Source: Croceivirga lutea (GTDB lineage: Bacteria > Bacteroidota > Bacteroidia > Flavobacteriales > Flavobacteriaceae). Taken from it: a DNA stretch of 64,000 bases. Under the pieces are notes generated by a model. It worked only from the letters and a program-made list of their open reading frames with translations, was not told the origin of the DNA and made no database searches. This document shows positions 37,878 through 46,777 of the stretch, piece after piece. The translations under genes and the position numbers were made by a program. The stretch covers positions 420,558 to 484,557 of the forward strand of contig NZ_JACJUK010000003.1 of the NCBI RefSeq assembly GCF_014235875.1. The letters run 5' to 3'. How positions within the stretch are numbered: the stretch's first letter is position 1; each line of letters starts with the position of its first letter.

Positions 37878-39029
37878 ATGTTGTTTAGTAAAATAATAGG
37901 ACAAGAGCACTTAAAAAAACATTTGGTATATTCTGCAGATTCTGGCCGAATACCGCATGCCCAGCTATTTATTGGCCCAGAAGGTTCTGGCACTTTACCT
38001 TTAGCTATTGCCTATGCTCAATACCTACTATGCCAAAACTCAAATGGAGAAAACCAAGGAATAAATGAAGCATGTAATGCTAAATGTAATTCGTATACCC
38101 ATCCAGATTTACATTTTATTTTTCCAGTAGCTAATTCTGACAAAGTAAAAAGTCATGCTATAAGTGATGATTTTTTAAATGAATGGCGAGAGTTCTTAAA
38201 TCAACAACCTTACGGAAATTTATTTGACTGGTACCAGCATATTGGAATTGAAAAAAAACAAGGTCAAATAGGCGTTGACGAATCTCAAAGTATCTTACGC
38301 AAACTAAGCCTTAAGTCTTATGAAGGTGGTTATAAGGTAATGTTAATATGGATGGCTGACCGTATTAATACAGCCGCATCCAATAAGTTACTTAAGTTGA
38401 TAGAAGAACCGCCAGAAAAAACGGTACTTATACTAATTGCAGAAGATGAAGAAAAAATAATAAATACCATTCGGTCTCGATGTCAAATATTACACTTTCC
38501 TCCGATACCTGAAGCCCTAATTGCCAAGGCGTTAACAAAAAGAGGGCTAGATGAAACAAAAGCTACACAAATTGCTCATGAGGCTAATGGAAACTTAAAT
38601 AAAGCCTTTGATTTAGCTGCAAACCGATCAGAAGATTTGGTTTTTGAAAAATGGTTTGTACAATGGGTAAGAACAGCCTTTAAAGCAAAAGGAAACAAAT
38701 CCGCAATTCATGATCTTATACTTTGGAGCGAAGAGTTAGCTAAATATGGACGAGAGACACAAAAAAACTTTCTTTCGTATTGTGAAAGCATTTTTAGACA
38801 GGCTCTTTTACTAAATTATGGAGCAAAAGAATTAGTTTATGCAAGAATGCACGAAGAAGGTTTTGACCTTTCTAAATTTGCTCCATTTGTTCATGAGAAT
38901 AATATACAACAAATCTATACCGAATTAGAAAACGCAAATTATCATATTGAACGTAATGGTAATTCTAAACTTATTTTTACAGATTTATCCATTAAACTAA
39001 CTCGCCTTTTACACTCAAAGGCTCAATAA
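37878..39029 (+). CDS. holB: DNA polymerase III subunit delta'
   Basis: A 383-residue clamp-loader subunit. The N-terminal AAA+ domain has GPEGSGTL where ATP-binding relatives have GxxGxGKT, as expected for the non-catalytic delta' subunit. Cysteines at about 53-70 may form its zinc module. The SRCQ sensor motif appears in NTIRSRCQILHF, and NKLLKLIEEPPEKTVLIL is typical of the family. It helps load the beta clamp on DNA. DoxX follows 8 bases later on the same strand. Confidence 0.88.
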   Translation: MLFSKIIGQEHLKKHLVYSADSGRIPHAQLFIGPEGSGTLPLAIAYAQYLLCQNSNGENQGINEACNAKCNSYTHPDLHFIFPVANSDKVKSHAISDDFLNEWREFLNQQPYGNLFDWYQHIGIEKKQGQIGVDESQSILRKLSLKSYEGGYKVMLIWMADRINTAASNKLLKLIEEPPEKTVLILIAEDEEKIINTIRSRCQILHFPPIPEALIAKALTKRGLDETKATQIAHEANGNLNKAFDLAANRSEDLVFEKWFVQWVRTAFKAKGNKSAIHDLILWSEELAKYGRETQKNFLSYCESIFRQALLLNYGAKELVYARMHEEGFDLSKFAPFVHENNIQQIYTELENANYHIERNGNSKLIFTDLSIKLTRLLHSKAQ

Positions 39030-39037
39030 TTTACATT

Positions 39038-39433
39038 ATGCACATACATTTAGATAAAGCAGCTGAGCTTATATTATTACTTATGATAACTATTGTTTTT
39101 CTACAAAGTGGTATCGACAAAATTATAGAATGGAAAGGCAATTTATCTTGGTTAAAAGAGCATTTTTCAAAAACACCATTTAACAACGTAGTTCCCTCTT
39201 TACTTGGTGTCATCACAATATTTGAGGTAGTTACAGGTTTGCTAAGCATAGCAGGCTTTGTGCACATCTTACTTTACAACACCACTACAATAGGGTTTTA
39301 TGCTGCCTTGTTGGCGTCTCTAACCCTTTTAATGCTCTTAGTAGGGCAACGAATCGCTAAAGACTATGATGGTGCTAAAACAATTGTAATTCACTTAATC
39401 GCTACATCCTTTTTAGTGTTTTTATTACAATAA
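39038..39433 (+). CDS. DoxX family membrane protein
   Basis: A 131-residue protein with four hydrophobic segments (about 9-26, 50-66, 75-100 and 112-130). The early GIDKIIEW motif is typical of the DoxX/DUF6041-like group. It is 8 bases after holB and probably co-transcribed. The role is unknown; DoxX relatives are linked to quinone or redox functions in the membrane. Confidence 0.7.
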   Translation: MHIHLDKAAELILLLMITIVFLQSGIDKIIEWKGNLSWLKEHFSKTPFNNVVPSLLGVITIFEVVTGLLSIAGFVHILLYNTTTIGFYAALLASLTLLMLLVGQRIAKDYDGAKTIVIHLIATSFLVFLLQ

Positions 39434-39439
39434 ACTAAA

Positions 39440-39460
39440 AAGGCCTCTAAACGAGGCCTT
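39440..39460. terminator. Bidirectional intrinsic terminator between doxX and the ompH-like gene
   Basis: AAGGCCTC-TAAAC-GAGGCCTT is a perfect 8-bp GC-rich stem with a 5-base loop between convergent genes. A-rich DNA on the left and AAATTTC on the right give weak U tracts in either direction. Confidence 0.75.
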
Positions 39461-39484
39461 AAATTTCATTAAAAATCAAAACGA

Positions 39485-39985
39485 CTACTTTGTATACTTG
39501 TCATTAAGAATTTTAAGTATTTCTTCTGTTAAATCGTCAGTATCTTTTCCGTAAAGCACACTGCCGCCTTCACCTCCACCAAGAATATAAGTATAACCAT
39601 TGGCCTCCCCAAAAGCTTTTATTTCTTTCTTTACTTTTTTAATAACACTATCCATTTCTGTTTGACCAGCCAATTGTATTTCTCTTTCTTCTTGTTGAAA
39701 CTGCTGCCCAACAATCTGACTTTTCTGCTGTAGTGCGCCTAATTGCTCTTGCATTTTTCGTTGAGAAAGACCTTTACTTTGTAAATCTTGATATTCAATT
39801 TGAATGGCCTTAGATAGGCTATCACCCTTTTTGGTTAAAACCTCTGCCCTTTTCTTATATTTTTCTTCAATATCAGCCTTTTCCTGATAGCCGTCCATTA
39901 ATTCTACATTGTCTACAAACCCTATTTTTTGTTGTTGACAAGCTGCTAAGCTTAACAGTAAAAATGCTACACCTAATTTTTTCAT
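39485..39985 (-). CDS. OmpH (Skp-like) family lipoprotein
   Basis: A 166-residue protein. It has a lipoprotein signal (MKKLGVAFLLLSLAAC, Cys16), the KIGFVDNVELMDGY start typical of OmpH, a long charged coiled-coil region and a C-terminal strand (GYTYILGGGEGGSVLYG). Skp-like proteins chaperone outer-membrane proteins in the periplasm. The ATG at 39985 is preferred because the GTG 18 codons upstream would bury the lipoprotein signal. Confidence 0.82.
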   Translation of the reverse strand: MKKLGVAFLLLSLAACQQQKIGFVDNVELMDGYQEKADIEEKYKKRAEVLTKKGDSLSKAIQIEYQDLQSKGLSQRKMQEQLGALQQKSQIVGQQFQQEEREIQLAGQTEMDSVIKKVKKEIKAFGEANGYTYILGGGEGGSVLYGKDTDDLTEEILKILNDKYTK

Positions 39986-40046
39986 TATTTTAATTTTAAT
40001 TGCCGCGCTAAAATATAAAATAGAGTACGGCTTATGCACTTAAAAT

Positions 40047-40874
40047 TTACTTTTTTCGCAATACATAAATCAATGAAGAATATTCACCTGAAAAAAGGGC
40101 TTTAATATTTGATAGTAAGCCAATTATGCCTCCTCTAAGCCAAATGAATCTATTCCCCTTATATTTTTCTGATAACATAGACACATAAAATGAATCAAAA
40201 TACATAGGTTTAATCTCTACAACTTCAAAACCTTTTGGCTCAAATAATTTTTTAATAGAAGACTTAGAAAAATGCCATAAATGCCTCGGAGTATCATAAG
40301 CTGCCCAATATTCCTTATAATATTTTGCATCATAAGAATTATAGTTTGGAACGGCTATCACCAAACCCCCACCGGGGTTGACCAATTTACTTAAACCATC
40401 TATTTGTGCTTCTAAATTGGGCAAATGTTCCAGAACATGCCAAAGAGTTACTACGTCAAAATATTCGTTTGATACATTTTCTAGAGAACATTCTAGTTCT
40501 AAACCTTTATTAGCAGCGTGTTTTAAGGCTGTGGCATTTGGCTCAACCCCTTTAATTTGCCAGCCACTGTTTTTAGCTTTAAGAAGGAAATCCCCAGTAC
40601 CAGCACCAATATCTAAAATTCTATTATTAGCAGACTTAAATCTATTGATTAGCGAAACCTTACGATTAATAGAAAACTCTTTAACTTTCTGGTAAAGCCA
40701 AGAAAACAAACCTTGTTTTTTATCTGTGTGCGAAATGTAATCTTCGCTATCGTAGTATGTTGATAAATTATCTGGTACAGGATTAGTACATAACATGTCT
40801 AAATCGTTGTTTTTTAACAACTTAAATACTTCTTTGGACTTAAAATAATCTTTGGTGACTATATGTTCTTTCAA
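40047..40874 (-). CDS. Class I SAM-dependent methyltransferase
   Basis: A 275-residue protein with the SAM-binding motif ILDIGAGTGDFLLKA near residue 88 and a later LWHVLEHLPN motif typical of the Methyltransf_23 group. An N-terminal MLCTNPVPDNLSTYYDS stretch resembles that of sugar- or lipid-modifying methyltransferases in envelope loci. The substrate is unknown. No early ATG is present; TTG at 40874 is the likely start after an in-frame TAG. A parS-like palindrome lies 26 bases upstream. Confidence 0.78.
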   Translation of the reverse strand: MKEHIVTKDYFKSKEVFKLLKNNDLDMLCTNPVPDNLSTYYDSEDYISHTDKKQGLFSWLYQKVKEFSINRKVSLINRFKSANNRILDIGAGTGDFLLKAKNSGWQIKGVEPNATALKHAANKGLELECSLENVSNEYFDVVTLWHVLEHLPNLEAQIDGLSKLVNPGGGLVIAVPNYNSYDAKYYKEYWAAYDTPRHLWHFSKSSIKKLFEPKGFEVVEIKPMYFDSFYVSMLSEKYKGNRFIWLRGGIIGLLSNIKALFSGEYSSLIYVLRKK

Positions 40875-40898
40875 CAGAATCTACTTAATTATATACCT

Positions 40899-40914
40899 TG
40901 TTCCACGTGGAACC
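40899..40914. promoter_or_regulatory. parS-like centromere site (15 of 16 bases)
   Basis: TGTTCCACGTGGAACC lies in the 45-base gap between mnmG and the methyltransferase gene. Its inner 14 bases are a perfect palindrome, GTTCCACGTGGAAC. The bacterial parS consensus bound by ParB is close to TGTTNCACGTGNAACA. A second copy is at 42797-42812. Confidence 0.7.
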
Positions 40915-40919
40915 CCAAT

Positions 40920-42788
40920 TTATCTACCTAAATAGACCAGCAACACGCTTATATCTGATGGAGACACTCCACTTATACGTGAGGCCTGAGAAATAGTTAC
41001 TGGTTGAATTTCTTGTAATTTCTCTCTTGCCTCATACGAAAGTGACTTTAGTTTAGCGTAGTCAAAATTAGAAGGAATCTTAACATTTTCTAACCGATGT
41101 AACTTATCTGCGTTGTTTTTTTCCTTTTCAATATAACCTGAATATTTGACCTGAATTTCTGTTTGCTCTAAAACTTCTGTATCTAACCCATTGTTTGTTA
41201 CATAGTTAGAAACCTCTTCTAATTTCAACATATGGTTCATTGTCACCTTTGGGCGAGAAAAAACCTTAAACATTTTATCTGCCTGCGATACTTTGGCCGT
41301 GCCAACTTCTTCTAGAATAGTATTCATTTCTTCAGGTTTGAAGCTTGTTTTCTTAAAGAAATCAACAAAATTAGAAGCTTCTTTGTGCTTTTCTTCCATA
41401 CGCTTAAGCCTATCAACTTTAGCTAGACCTATATCAAATCCTTTGGGAGTTAAGCGTAAATCAGCGTTATCTTGCCTTAATAAGGTTCTATATTCAGCTC
41501 TAGACGTAAACATTCTGTACGGTTCTTCTGTGCCTTTAGTAATTAAATCATCAATCAATACACCAATATAAGCTTCGTCTCTTTTTAATATAAATGGTTC
41601 TTTCTCTTTTAATTTTAAATGCGCATTTATACCCGCCATTAATCCTTGTGATGCAGCTTCTTCATAACCTGTGGTGCCATTGATTTGACCGGCAAAATAA
41701 AGATTGTTAACTAGTTTTGTTTCTAGTGTATGTTTTAACTGCGTTGGTGGAAAGTAATCGTACTCAATTGCATAACCCGGTCTAAAGAATTTCACATTTT
41801 CAAATCCTTTAACTGATTTCAAGGCTTTATACTGAACATCTTCTGGTAGAGAAGTTGAAAAACCATTTATATAATACTCCACTGTATTCCAACCTTCTGG
41901 TTCAACAAATAATTGATGTCTATCCTTTTCTGCAAACCTATTAATCTTGTCTTCTATAGAAGGACAATACCTTGGACCGATACTTTGAATACTGCCATTA
42001 AACATTGGTGATCTATCAAAACCCTCACGCAATAAATCATGCACAACTGTACTTGTATGCGTCATATGACAATCTCGCTGTGTACTTAACTTTGTGGTAT
42101 CTATGTAGGAAAATTTTTCGGGTTTTTCATCACCGGGCTGCGGTATCATAACTTCGAAATTCAACGATCTTCCATCTACCCTTGGCGGTGTACCAGTTTT
42201 CATTCGACCGGTATCAAAACCAATATCTACTAATTGTTCTGTAATACCAGTTGCTGCACGTTCTCCTGCTCTACCTCCTCCAAACTGTTTTTCACCTATA
42301 TGAATTAACCCATTTAAAAACGTTCCATTGGTAAGTACTACAGACCTACTATAAATGTCTACTCCTAGCGAAGTTTTTACGCCTACAACATTATTATCTT
42401 GTATCAAAAGACCAGAAACCATTTCTTGATAAAAATCCAAATTGGCTGTTCTTTCTAAAGCCAATCGCCATTCTTCTGCAAAACGCATTCTATCATTTTG
42501 CGCGCGAGGACTCCACATAGCTGGTCCTTTAGATTTGTTCAACATTTTAAACTGTATGGCTGATTTGTCGGTTACAATTCCGCTGTAACCGCCAAGTGCA
42601 TCAATTTCTCTAACAATTTGACCCTTTGCGATACCACCCATGGCGGGATTACAGCTCATTTGACCAATGTTTTGAAGATTCATTGTCACCAAAAGCGTTT
42701 TTGAGCCCAAATTCGCGGCGGCAGCAGCCGCTTCCGCGCCTGCATGACCGCCGCCTACCACGATAACGTCATATTTTTCTCCGAACAT
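40920..42788 (-). CDS. mnmG: tRNA uridine-5-carboxymethylaminomethyl modification enzyme MnmG (GidA)
   Basis: A 622-residue enzyme of normal length with the FAD-binding [14 protein letters not shown] motif near the start, [35 protein letters not shown] and [15 protein letters not shown]. With MnmE it modifies uridine 34 of certain tRNAs using FAD, folate and GTP. The ATG at 42788 (MFGEKYDVI) is preferred to a TTG at 42827, which would lie inside ybeY and read through the parS-like site. parS-like palindromes lie just outside both ends of the gene. Confidence 0.96.
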   Translation of the reverse strand: MFGEKYDVIVVGGGHAGAEAAAAAANLGSKTLLVTMNLQNIGQMSCNPAMGGIAKGQIVREIDALGGYSGIVTDKSAIQFKMLNKSKGPAMWSPRAQNDRMRFAEEWRLALERTANLDFYQEMVSGLLIQDNNVVGVKTSLGVDIYSRSVVLTNGTFLNGLIHIGEKQFGGGRAGERAATGITEQLVDIGFDTGRMKTGTPPRVDGRSLNFEVMIPQPGDEKPEKFSYIDTTKLSTQRDCHMTHTSTVVHDLLREGFDRSPMFNGSIQSIGPRYCPSIEDKINRFAEKDRHQLFVEPEGWNTVEYYINGFSTSLPEDVQYKALKSVKGFENVKFFRPGYAIEYDYFPPTQLKHTLETKLVNNLYFAGQINGTTGYEEAASQGLMAGINAHLKLKEKEPFILKRDEAYIGVLIDDLITKGTEEPYRMFTSRAEYRTLLRQDNADLRLTPKGFDIGLAKVDRLKRMEEKHKEASNFVDFFKKTSFKPEEMNTILEEVGTAKVSQADKMFKVFSRPKVTMNHMLKLEEVSNYVTNNGLDTEVLEQTEIQVKYSGYIEKEKNNADKLHRLENVKIPSNFDYAKLKSLSYEAREKLQEIQPVTISQASRISGVSPSDISVLLVYLGR

Positions 42789-42792
42789 ATAG

Positions 42793-43221
42793 CTAATGTT
42801 CCACGTGGAACAGTTTAATAAATTCAACTTCTTTTCTTCTCATTGTTCTTTTTTCATCATCCGATGCATCTTTATATCCCAACAGGTGCAATAACCCATG
42901 CGCCATAACGCGTTTAAGTTCTGTCCTAAAATCAACCTCAAACAAATCAGCATTCTCTTTTACTCTATCCACAGAAATTATTATGTCGCCATAAATTCTA
43001 TTTCCTTTACAATCATCAAAAGTTATTATATCGGTAAAATAATCATGGTTTAAAAAACTTTTATTGATTTCTAATAGATAATCATCGCTACAAAAAACAT
43101 AAGATAGTTTACTCACGTGTTTGTTATAAAAGCTAGCACAATCACCCAACCATTTCCTATACTGAGCTTCATTCTCTAAACGGAAGTCTACCAAATACTC
43201 AAAATTAATCTCGGTTTTCAA
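42793..43221 (-). CDS. ybeY: Endoribonuclease YbeY (rRNA maturation factor)
   Basis: A 142-residue UPF0054 protein with the metal site [13 protein letters not shown]. The third ligand position is Asp instead of the His of E. coli (HxxxHxxxxxD). YbeY acts in 16S rRNA 3'-end maturation and ribosome quality control. The start is probably TTG at 43221, since no ATG occurs upstream of the conserved INFEY strand; it overlaps the DUF4175 gene by 17 bases. The last residues LFHVEH are encoded by the parS-like palindrome. Confidence 0.9.
   Translation of the reverse strand: MKTEINFEYLVDFRLENEAQYRKWLGDCASFYNKHVSKLSYVFCSDDYLLEINKSFLNHDYFTDIITFDDCKGNRIYGDIIISVDRVKENADLFEVDFRTELKRVMAHGLLHLLGYKDASDDEKRTMRRKEVEFIKLFHVEH
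42797..42812. promoter_or_regulatory. parS-like centromere site (perfect 16-bp palindrome)
   Basis: TGTTCCACGTGGAACA is a perfect 16-base palindrome fitting the ParB-binding parS consensus. It lies 9 bases upstream of the mnmG start and inside the 3' end of ybeY, where it encodes the FHVEH tail. A sister site is 1.9 kb away at 40899-40914. Confidence 0.8.
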
Positions 43222-46200
43222 AATAACCTTTCACCTTTTTTTGCAAATTCTGCTGCAAAGGTAGTGCTTGTCTATCTAAAATTTCTATTAGTGGTGAACC
43301 ATCAGATTTGGGCAATAAACTTCTTCTTAGAGAATTATCGAATTCTTTGGTGTTTGATACACTTTCCCTCTTCTTTTTTCGACCTTGTTTTAATGCGGCA
43401 TTTTCAAGTTTTAATAACTGATGTTGTATGGTATTTAATTTATTTCTGGTGGATTGCGTTATCCCATTTTCTAACAAATCGTTTTCAAATGCCTCCATTT
43501 GTAGCGTTAACTTTTTAGCAAGATTTTTATCTGATGCATTAATAAAATTTTTTAACTGCTTTTCTAGCATCGACCTAATTTGTTGTTGTTCCTTATATAT
43601 TTCATATAACTCTTCTAAATTATTTTCAGAAACACCAATACCACTATTCTCCTTTTTAGAATTTAACTTGGAATTATCGCCTCCAGTTCCGTTTTGTCCA
43701 TTCTTGGCATCACCTTTAGATGATTTGCCACTCTCTTTACCATCACCTTTTTTATCCGCAGCTTTAGTACCACTTTGCTTACCCTCACCAGTATCCTCTT
43801 TTTTGCCATTACCCTGAGCATTACCAGCTTTTTCCTTTAATTGTTGTTGTGCTTTAATAATGTCTGGCAATTGAAACCCATCTTGACTTCCTTGACCAGA
43901 ACCATTACCAGACATCATACTTTGCTGCATGTTGTCTAAAAGTTTAGCCAAATATTCACTCAAGCTATTAGCTGCATTTAAGACGTATTGCTGGTACGAA
44001 GCGCCTTGAAAAATCTGATTTTCTGTAATATTGTCCAAGGATTTATCTATATTATAATACACCTCTGTTATTTGTTCATTCACAAATTCTGATAAATCAG
44101 GTTGTCTTAAAGAAAGCGCAAACAAACTATCGTCTACATGTTCAAACAACCCCCGTAAATCTTGTTGTTTTCTTACAACGAAAGACGTTTCATTTTCTAT
44201 GAAACCAGATGCGCTTACTTTGTCAAACAATTCCTCTTGTTGAAAAGAAAATGTTACTAAATTATCTAAAATTTGACGTAACATCTCAGCGTCTTCAGTA
44301 ATACTTGAACCGCCACCCATGGCTGCCGCCTGTTGCAAACCATTGCCCAATTGTTTCATCTTTTGAGCAGCAGACTTCATCTTATCTGAAGCACTCTTTT
44401 CTTTATCTTTTTCTTTTGTTTTACTTGAACTCTCTGAGTCAATATCTTTGCCCATGTAACTTAGAGATTCCTTTTGTTCCTGCTTCACCTGCTCTTGTAA
44501 ATCTTCATCTATAGCAATACTCAAGGGTTTTTTTAATTCCTCATTCTCCTCTTTTAATTCTTTAAGTTCCTTGCTTAATTTATTATAATCATTATTTAAT
44601 TGTTCTTGAGTATTTTTAATTTTCTCACTATTTAATAGGTTGTCTGTCTTTGATAATTTATCCTGTTTGTTTGCTAAATCTTCTAATTTCTTTGCCAATT
44701 GATTGGCCTTTTCTGTTACATAATATCGCTTTGTTAACTCTAACAATTGTTCTAAATTTCTTTTACCACTACTCTGTTTTTTAGACAGCTCTTCAAGTTT
44801 CGATTTTAATTCTTCTTTGTCTATTTTATCAGCAATTTTATTTAATTCCTCTAAAAGCTTTCGGTTTTTTTCAGCTTCCATTTCTTGCCTTTCCAGCCTT
44901 TCTTTTAACAACTGATTAAATTCATTAGCGCTTTCGGTTTTTTCAATTTGCTTTTTTAAATTTTTACTAAACTTTTTCATCAACGCTTCTTGATTCTGCT
45001 GACTTTCTAAAAACTTTTTTACTTCCTGTTTGTCTTCATAATCTAAACTTTCTGATTGACTTTGTTTCTCATTAAGTTGCTTTAGAACACTATGTTGCTC
45101 ATTTGCCTTAGAAATTTCATTATCGAATTGTTTGACGGTAGTTTTATAAGCATCTAGTTCTTTTTCTTCTAATTCATTTTGATTAAACAATGAAGTTCTA
45201 TAGGTCTGACTTTTTGAAACTTTACCGCCATGAATACCATCATTATCTTTTACCTCAAAATAAAGTTCATAATCTCCACTTTTATCTATATTCAAACCAG
45301 AAGGAAACTGATAGGCAAAAGACCCTACAGTTGAATTAAGCTTGCTTAATACCTTTTTCTTTTTTGAACTAGGGTTATTTAAAGGATAGTACCATAAAGC
45401 TATCTCTTTAACAGCGTAATCATCGGAAACTGTACCTTGAAAATCCAGCCTATTAAAGGTCAAAGAATCTTTTTTAAGAGTTACTTCTATATTCGGAAAC
45501 TTGTCTTTTATCACAGAAACAGAATAATTCAAACTTTCGTAATTAGCAGCATTATTGTTTGATGTACTTACTTGATAATCCGTATTTGAATATACCCGTT
45601 TTTGAAAACTAAAATTATTTTCATCCTTATTAAAAGCAGCTATAGAGTCTGAATCTATAAAGACTATTTTGTCTGTATTACTAGTTTTAAATTGCCAATT
45701 GATTAAAGTTCCTTCAGGCACCTCTGTATTACCAGTACCAGAAATAGTTTGGTTTTCTTTATTTAGGTATATAGGATAAACAAGCCGAATGGAAAAGTCA
45801 GTTATTCTTGGAACACTTCCAATTACTAGATTATAAGTTCTTGAATTAAATCCTTCAGCTTCAAAATAAAATGACCCCGTTGAAGGTTCAACAAGATTAT
45901 GGGTAAACAGATTGCTAGACTTAGCCATGAGGTACCTATTACCTTCATAAACTAAATACAATTGTGAGGGTTGAACTTTGCCTTTTGTCGACAGCTTTAT
46001 TTCTACCTCTTCACCCTCTAAAAAATGAAGTTTATTGTTTTCTAACATAAAGGTGAATGGCGCTGGAGGAGTATAGGCTAAATCATAATTTTTAATTCTA
46101 TTATAAGATTCTATAAAATTAGAAACATACCCCCCAATCCACAAAACACCAATTATTAGAGCTGGAATTAAAAGGTATTTTGCAAACCGTAAACTATCAC

Positions 46201-46639
46201 GGAAGTCAACCGCCAAGTTAAAATTGATTCTACTTAATTGTTTGGATTTTTGATTAATAGATGCCAGCAACAAATCAGATTGTTTGCTATTAGAGGAAAG
46301 TTCCACTAAATTAAAGAGTTTATCATCTACCTCTTTAAAATGTTGGCCGATTAATAATGAGGCTTCTTTGTAATTAATTCCCCTTTTAAGACTAATTAAA
46401 TAGAATAAAGGTGTTAGTATAAAACGATATAACAAAAAGCCTTCTATCAATACTAAACAAACCAATAACAAAAGTCTTCCTGTTTTGCCTAACCATAAAA
46501 AATATTCTACACCAGTGAACACGAGCCAAATTAATGTTGCTAACGTTAGAAATAAAAACAACCCTTTTAATAGCCTAAGGGTGTAATATTTTTTAATGAA
46601 TTGATTAAGTTTTTCTAAAATTAAATTGAATTGAGCCAT
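43205..46639 (-). CDS. DUF4175 family protein, large membrane-anchored coiled-coil protein
   Basis: A 1144-residue protein. It has three N-terminal membrane helices (about 23-50, 54-82 and 154-172), then an extracytoplasmic beta-rich region (about 190-490) with DDYAVKEIALWYYP and EVKDNDGIHGG, as in DUF4175 proteins. Long charged coiled coils follow (about 495-760), then a Ser/Gly/Lys-rich low-complexity linker (about 925-1000). It is probably anchored in the inner membrane with a large periplasmic domain. Function is unknown. ybeY overlaps its 3' end. Confidence 0.75.
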   Translation of the reverse strand: MAQFNLILEKLNQFIKKYYTLRLLKGLFLFLTLATLIWLVFTGVEYFLWLGKTGRLLLLVCLVLIEGFLLYRFILTPLFYLISLKRGINYKEASLLIGQHFKEVDDKLFNLVELSSNSKQSDLLLASINQKSKQLSRINFNLAVDFRDSLRFAKYLLIPALIIGVLWIGGYVSNFIESYNRIKNYDLAYTPPAPFTFMLENNKLHFLEGEEVEIKLSTKGKVQPSQLYLVYEGNRYLMAKSSNLFTHNLVEPSTGSFYFEAEGFNSRTYNLVIGSVPRITDFSIRLVYPIYLNKENQTISGTGNTEVPEGTLINWQFKTSNTDKIVFIDSDSIAAFNKDENNFSFQKRVYSNTDYQVSTSNNNAANYESLNYSVSVIKDKFPNIEVTLKKDSLTFNRLDFQGTVSDDYAVKEIALWYYPLNNPSSKKKKVLSKLNSTVGSFAYQFPSGLNIDKSGDYELYFEVKDNDGIHGGKVSKSQTYRTSLFNQNELEEKELDAYKTTVKQFDNEISKANEQHSVLKQLNEKQSQSESLDYEDKQEVKKFLESQQNQEALMKKFSKNLKKQIEKTESANEFNQLLKERLERQEMEAEKNRKLLEELNKIADKIDKEELKSKLEELSKKQSSGKRNLEQLLELTKRYYVTEKANQLAKKLEDLANKQDKLSKTDNLLNSEKIKNTQEQLNNDYNKLSKELKELKEENEELKKPLSIAIDEDLQEQVKQEQKESLSYMGKDIDSESSSKTKEKDKEKSASDKMKSAAQKMKQLGNGLQQAAAMGGGSSITEDAEMLRQILDNLVTFSFQQEELFDKVSASGFIENETSFVVRKQQDLRGLFEHVDDSLFALSLRQPDLSEFVNEQITEVYYNIDKSLDNITENQIFQGASYQQYVLNAANSLSEYLAKLLDNMQQSMMSGNGSGQGSQDGFQLPDIIKAQQQLKEKAGNAQGNGKKEDTGEGKQSGTKAADKKGDGKESGKSSKGDAKNGQNGTGGDNSKLNSKKENSGIGVSENNLEELYEIYKEQQQIRSMLEKQLKNFINASDKNLAKKLTLQMEAFENDLLENGITQSTRNKLNTIQHQLLKLENAALKQGRKKKRESVSNTKEFDNSLRRSLLPKSDGSPLIEILDRQALPLQQNLQKKVKGYFENRD

Positions 46640-46755
46640 ATAATTACACTAGACAACTTCAAGATATAATTAATACTGTAAGTCTTGAACTAATTAACCG
46701 TTAAAAGTTATGTAATACACTTAATGTTGTAACTAAAAGGGCTCTATGCTTATTG

Positions 46756-46763
46756 TATCTTTG
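46756..46763 (+). promoter_or_regulatory. Candidate -7 promoter element for gltX
   Basis: TATCTTTG matches TAnnTTTG, 14 bases before the gltX ATG at 46778. A TTG at 46727-46729 is 26 bases away, longer than the usual 17-23. Confidence 0.45.
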
Positions 46764-46777
46764 CAAAAATTTAATTT

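Noticed and set aside
42789..42827. Longer MnmG starting at the TTG at 42827
   Set aside because: It would add 13 residues read through the parS-like site and ybeY; the FAD-binding motif follows the ATG at 42788 at the normal distance.
42964..42972. CTATCCACA as a DnaA box marking the origin
   Set aside because: It is a single imperfect match inside ybeY coding sequence, with no cluster of boxes or AT-rich unwinding region; an origin cannot be claimed.
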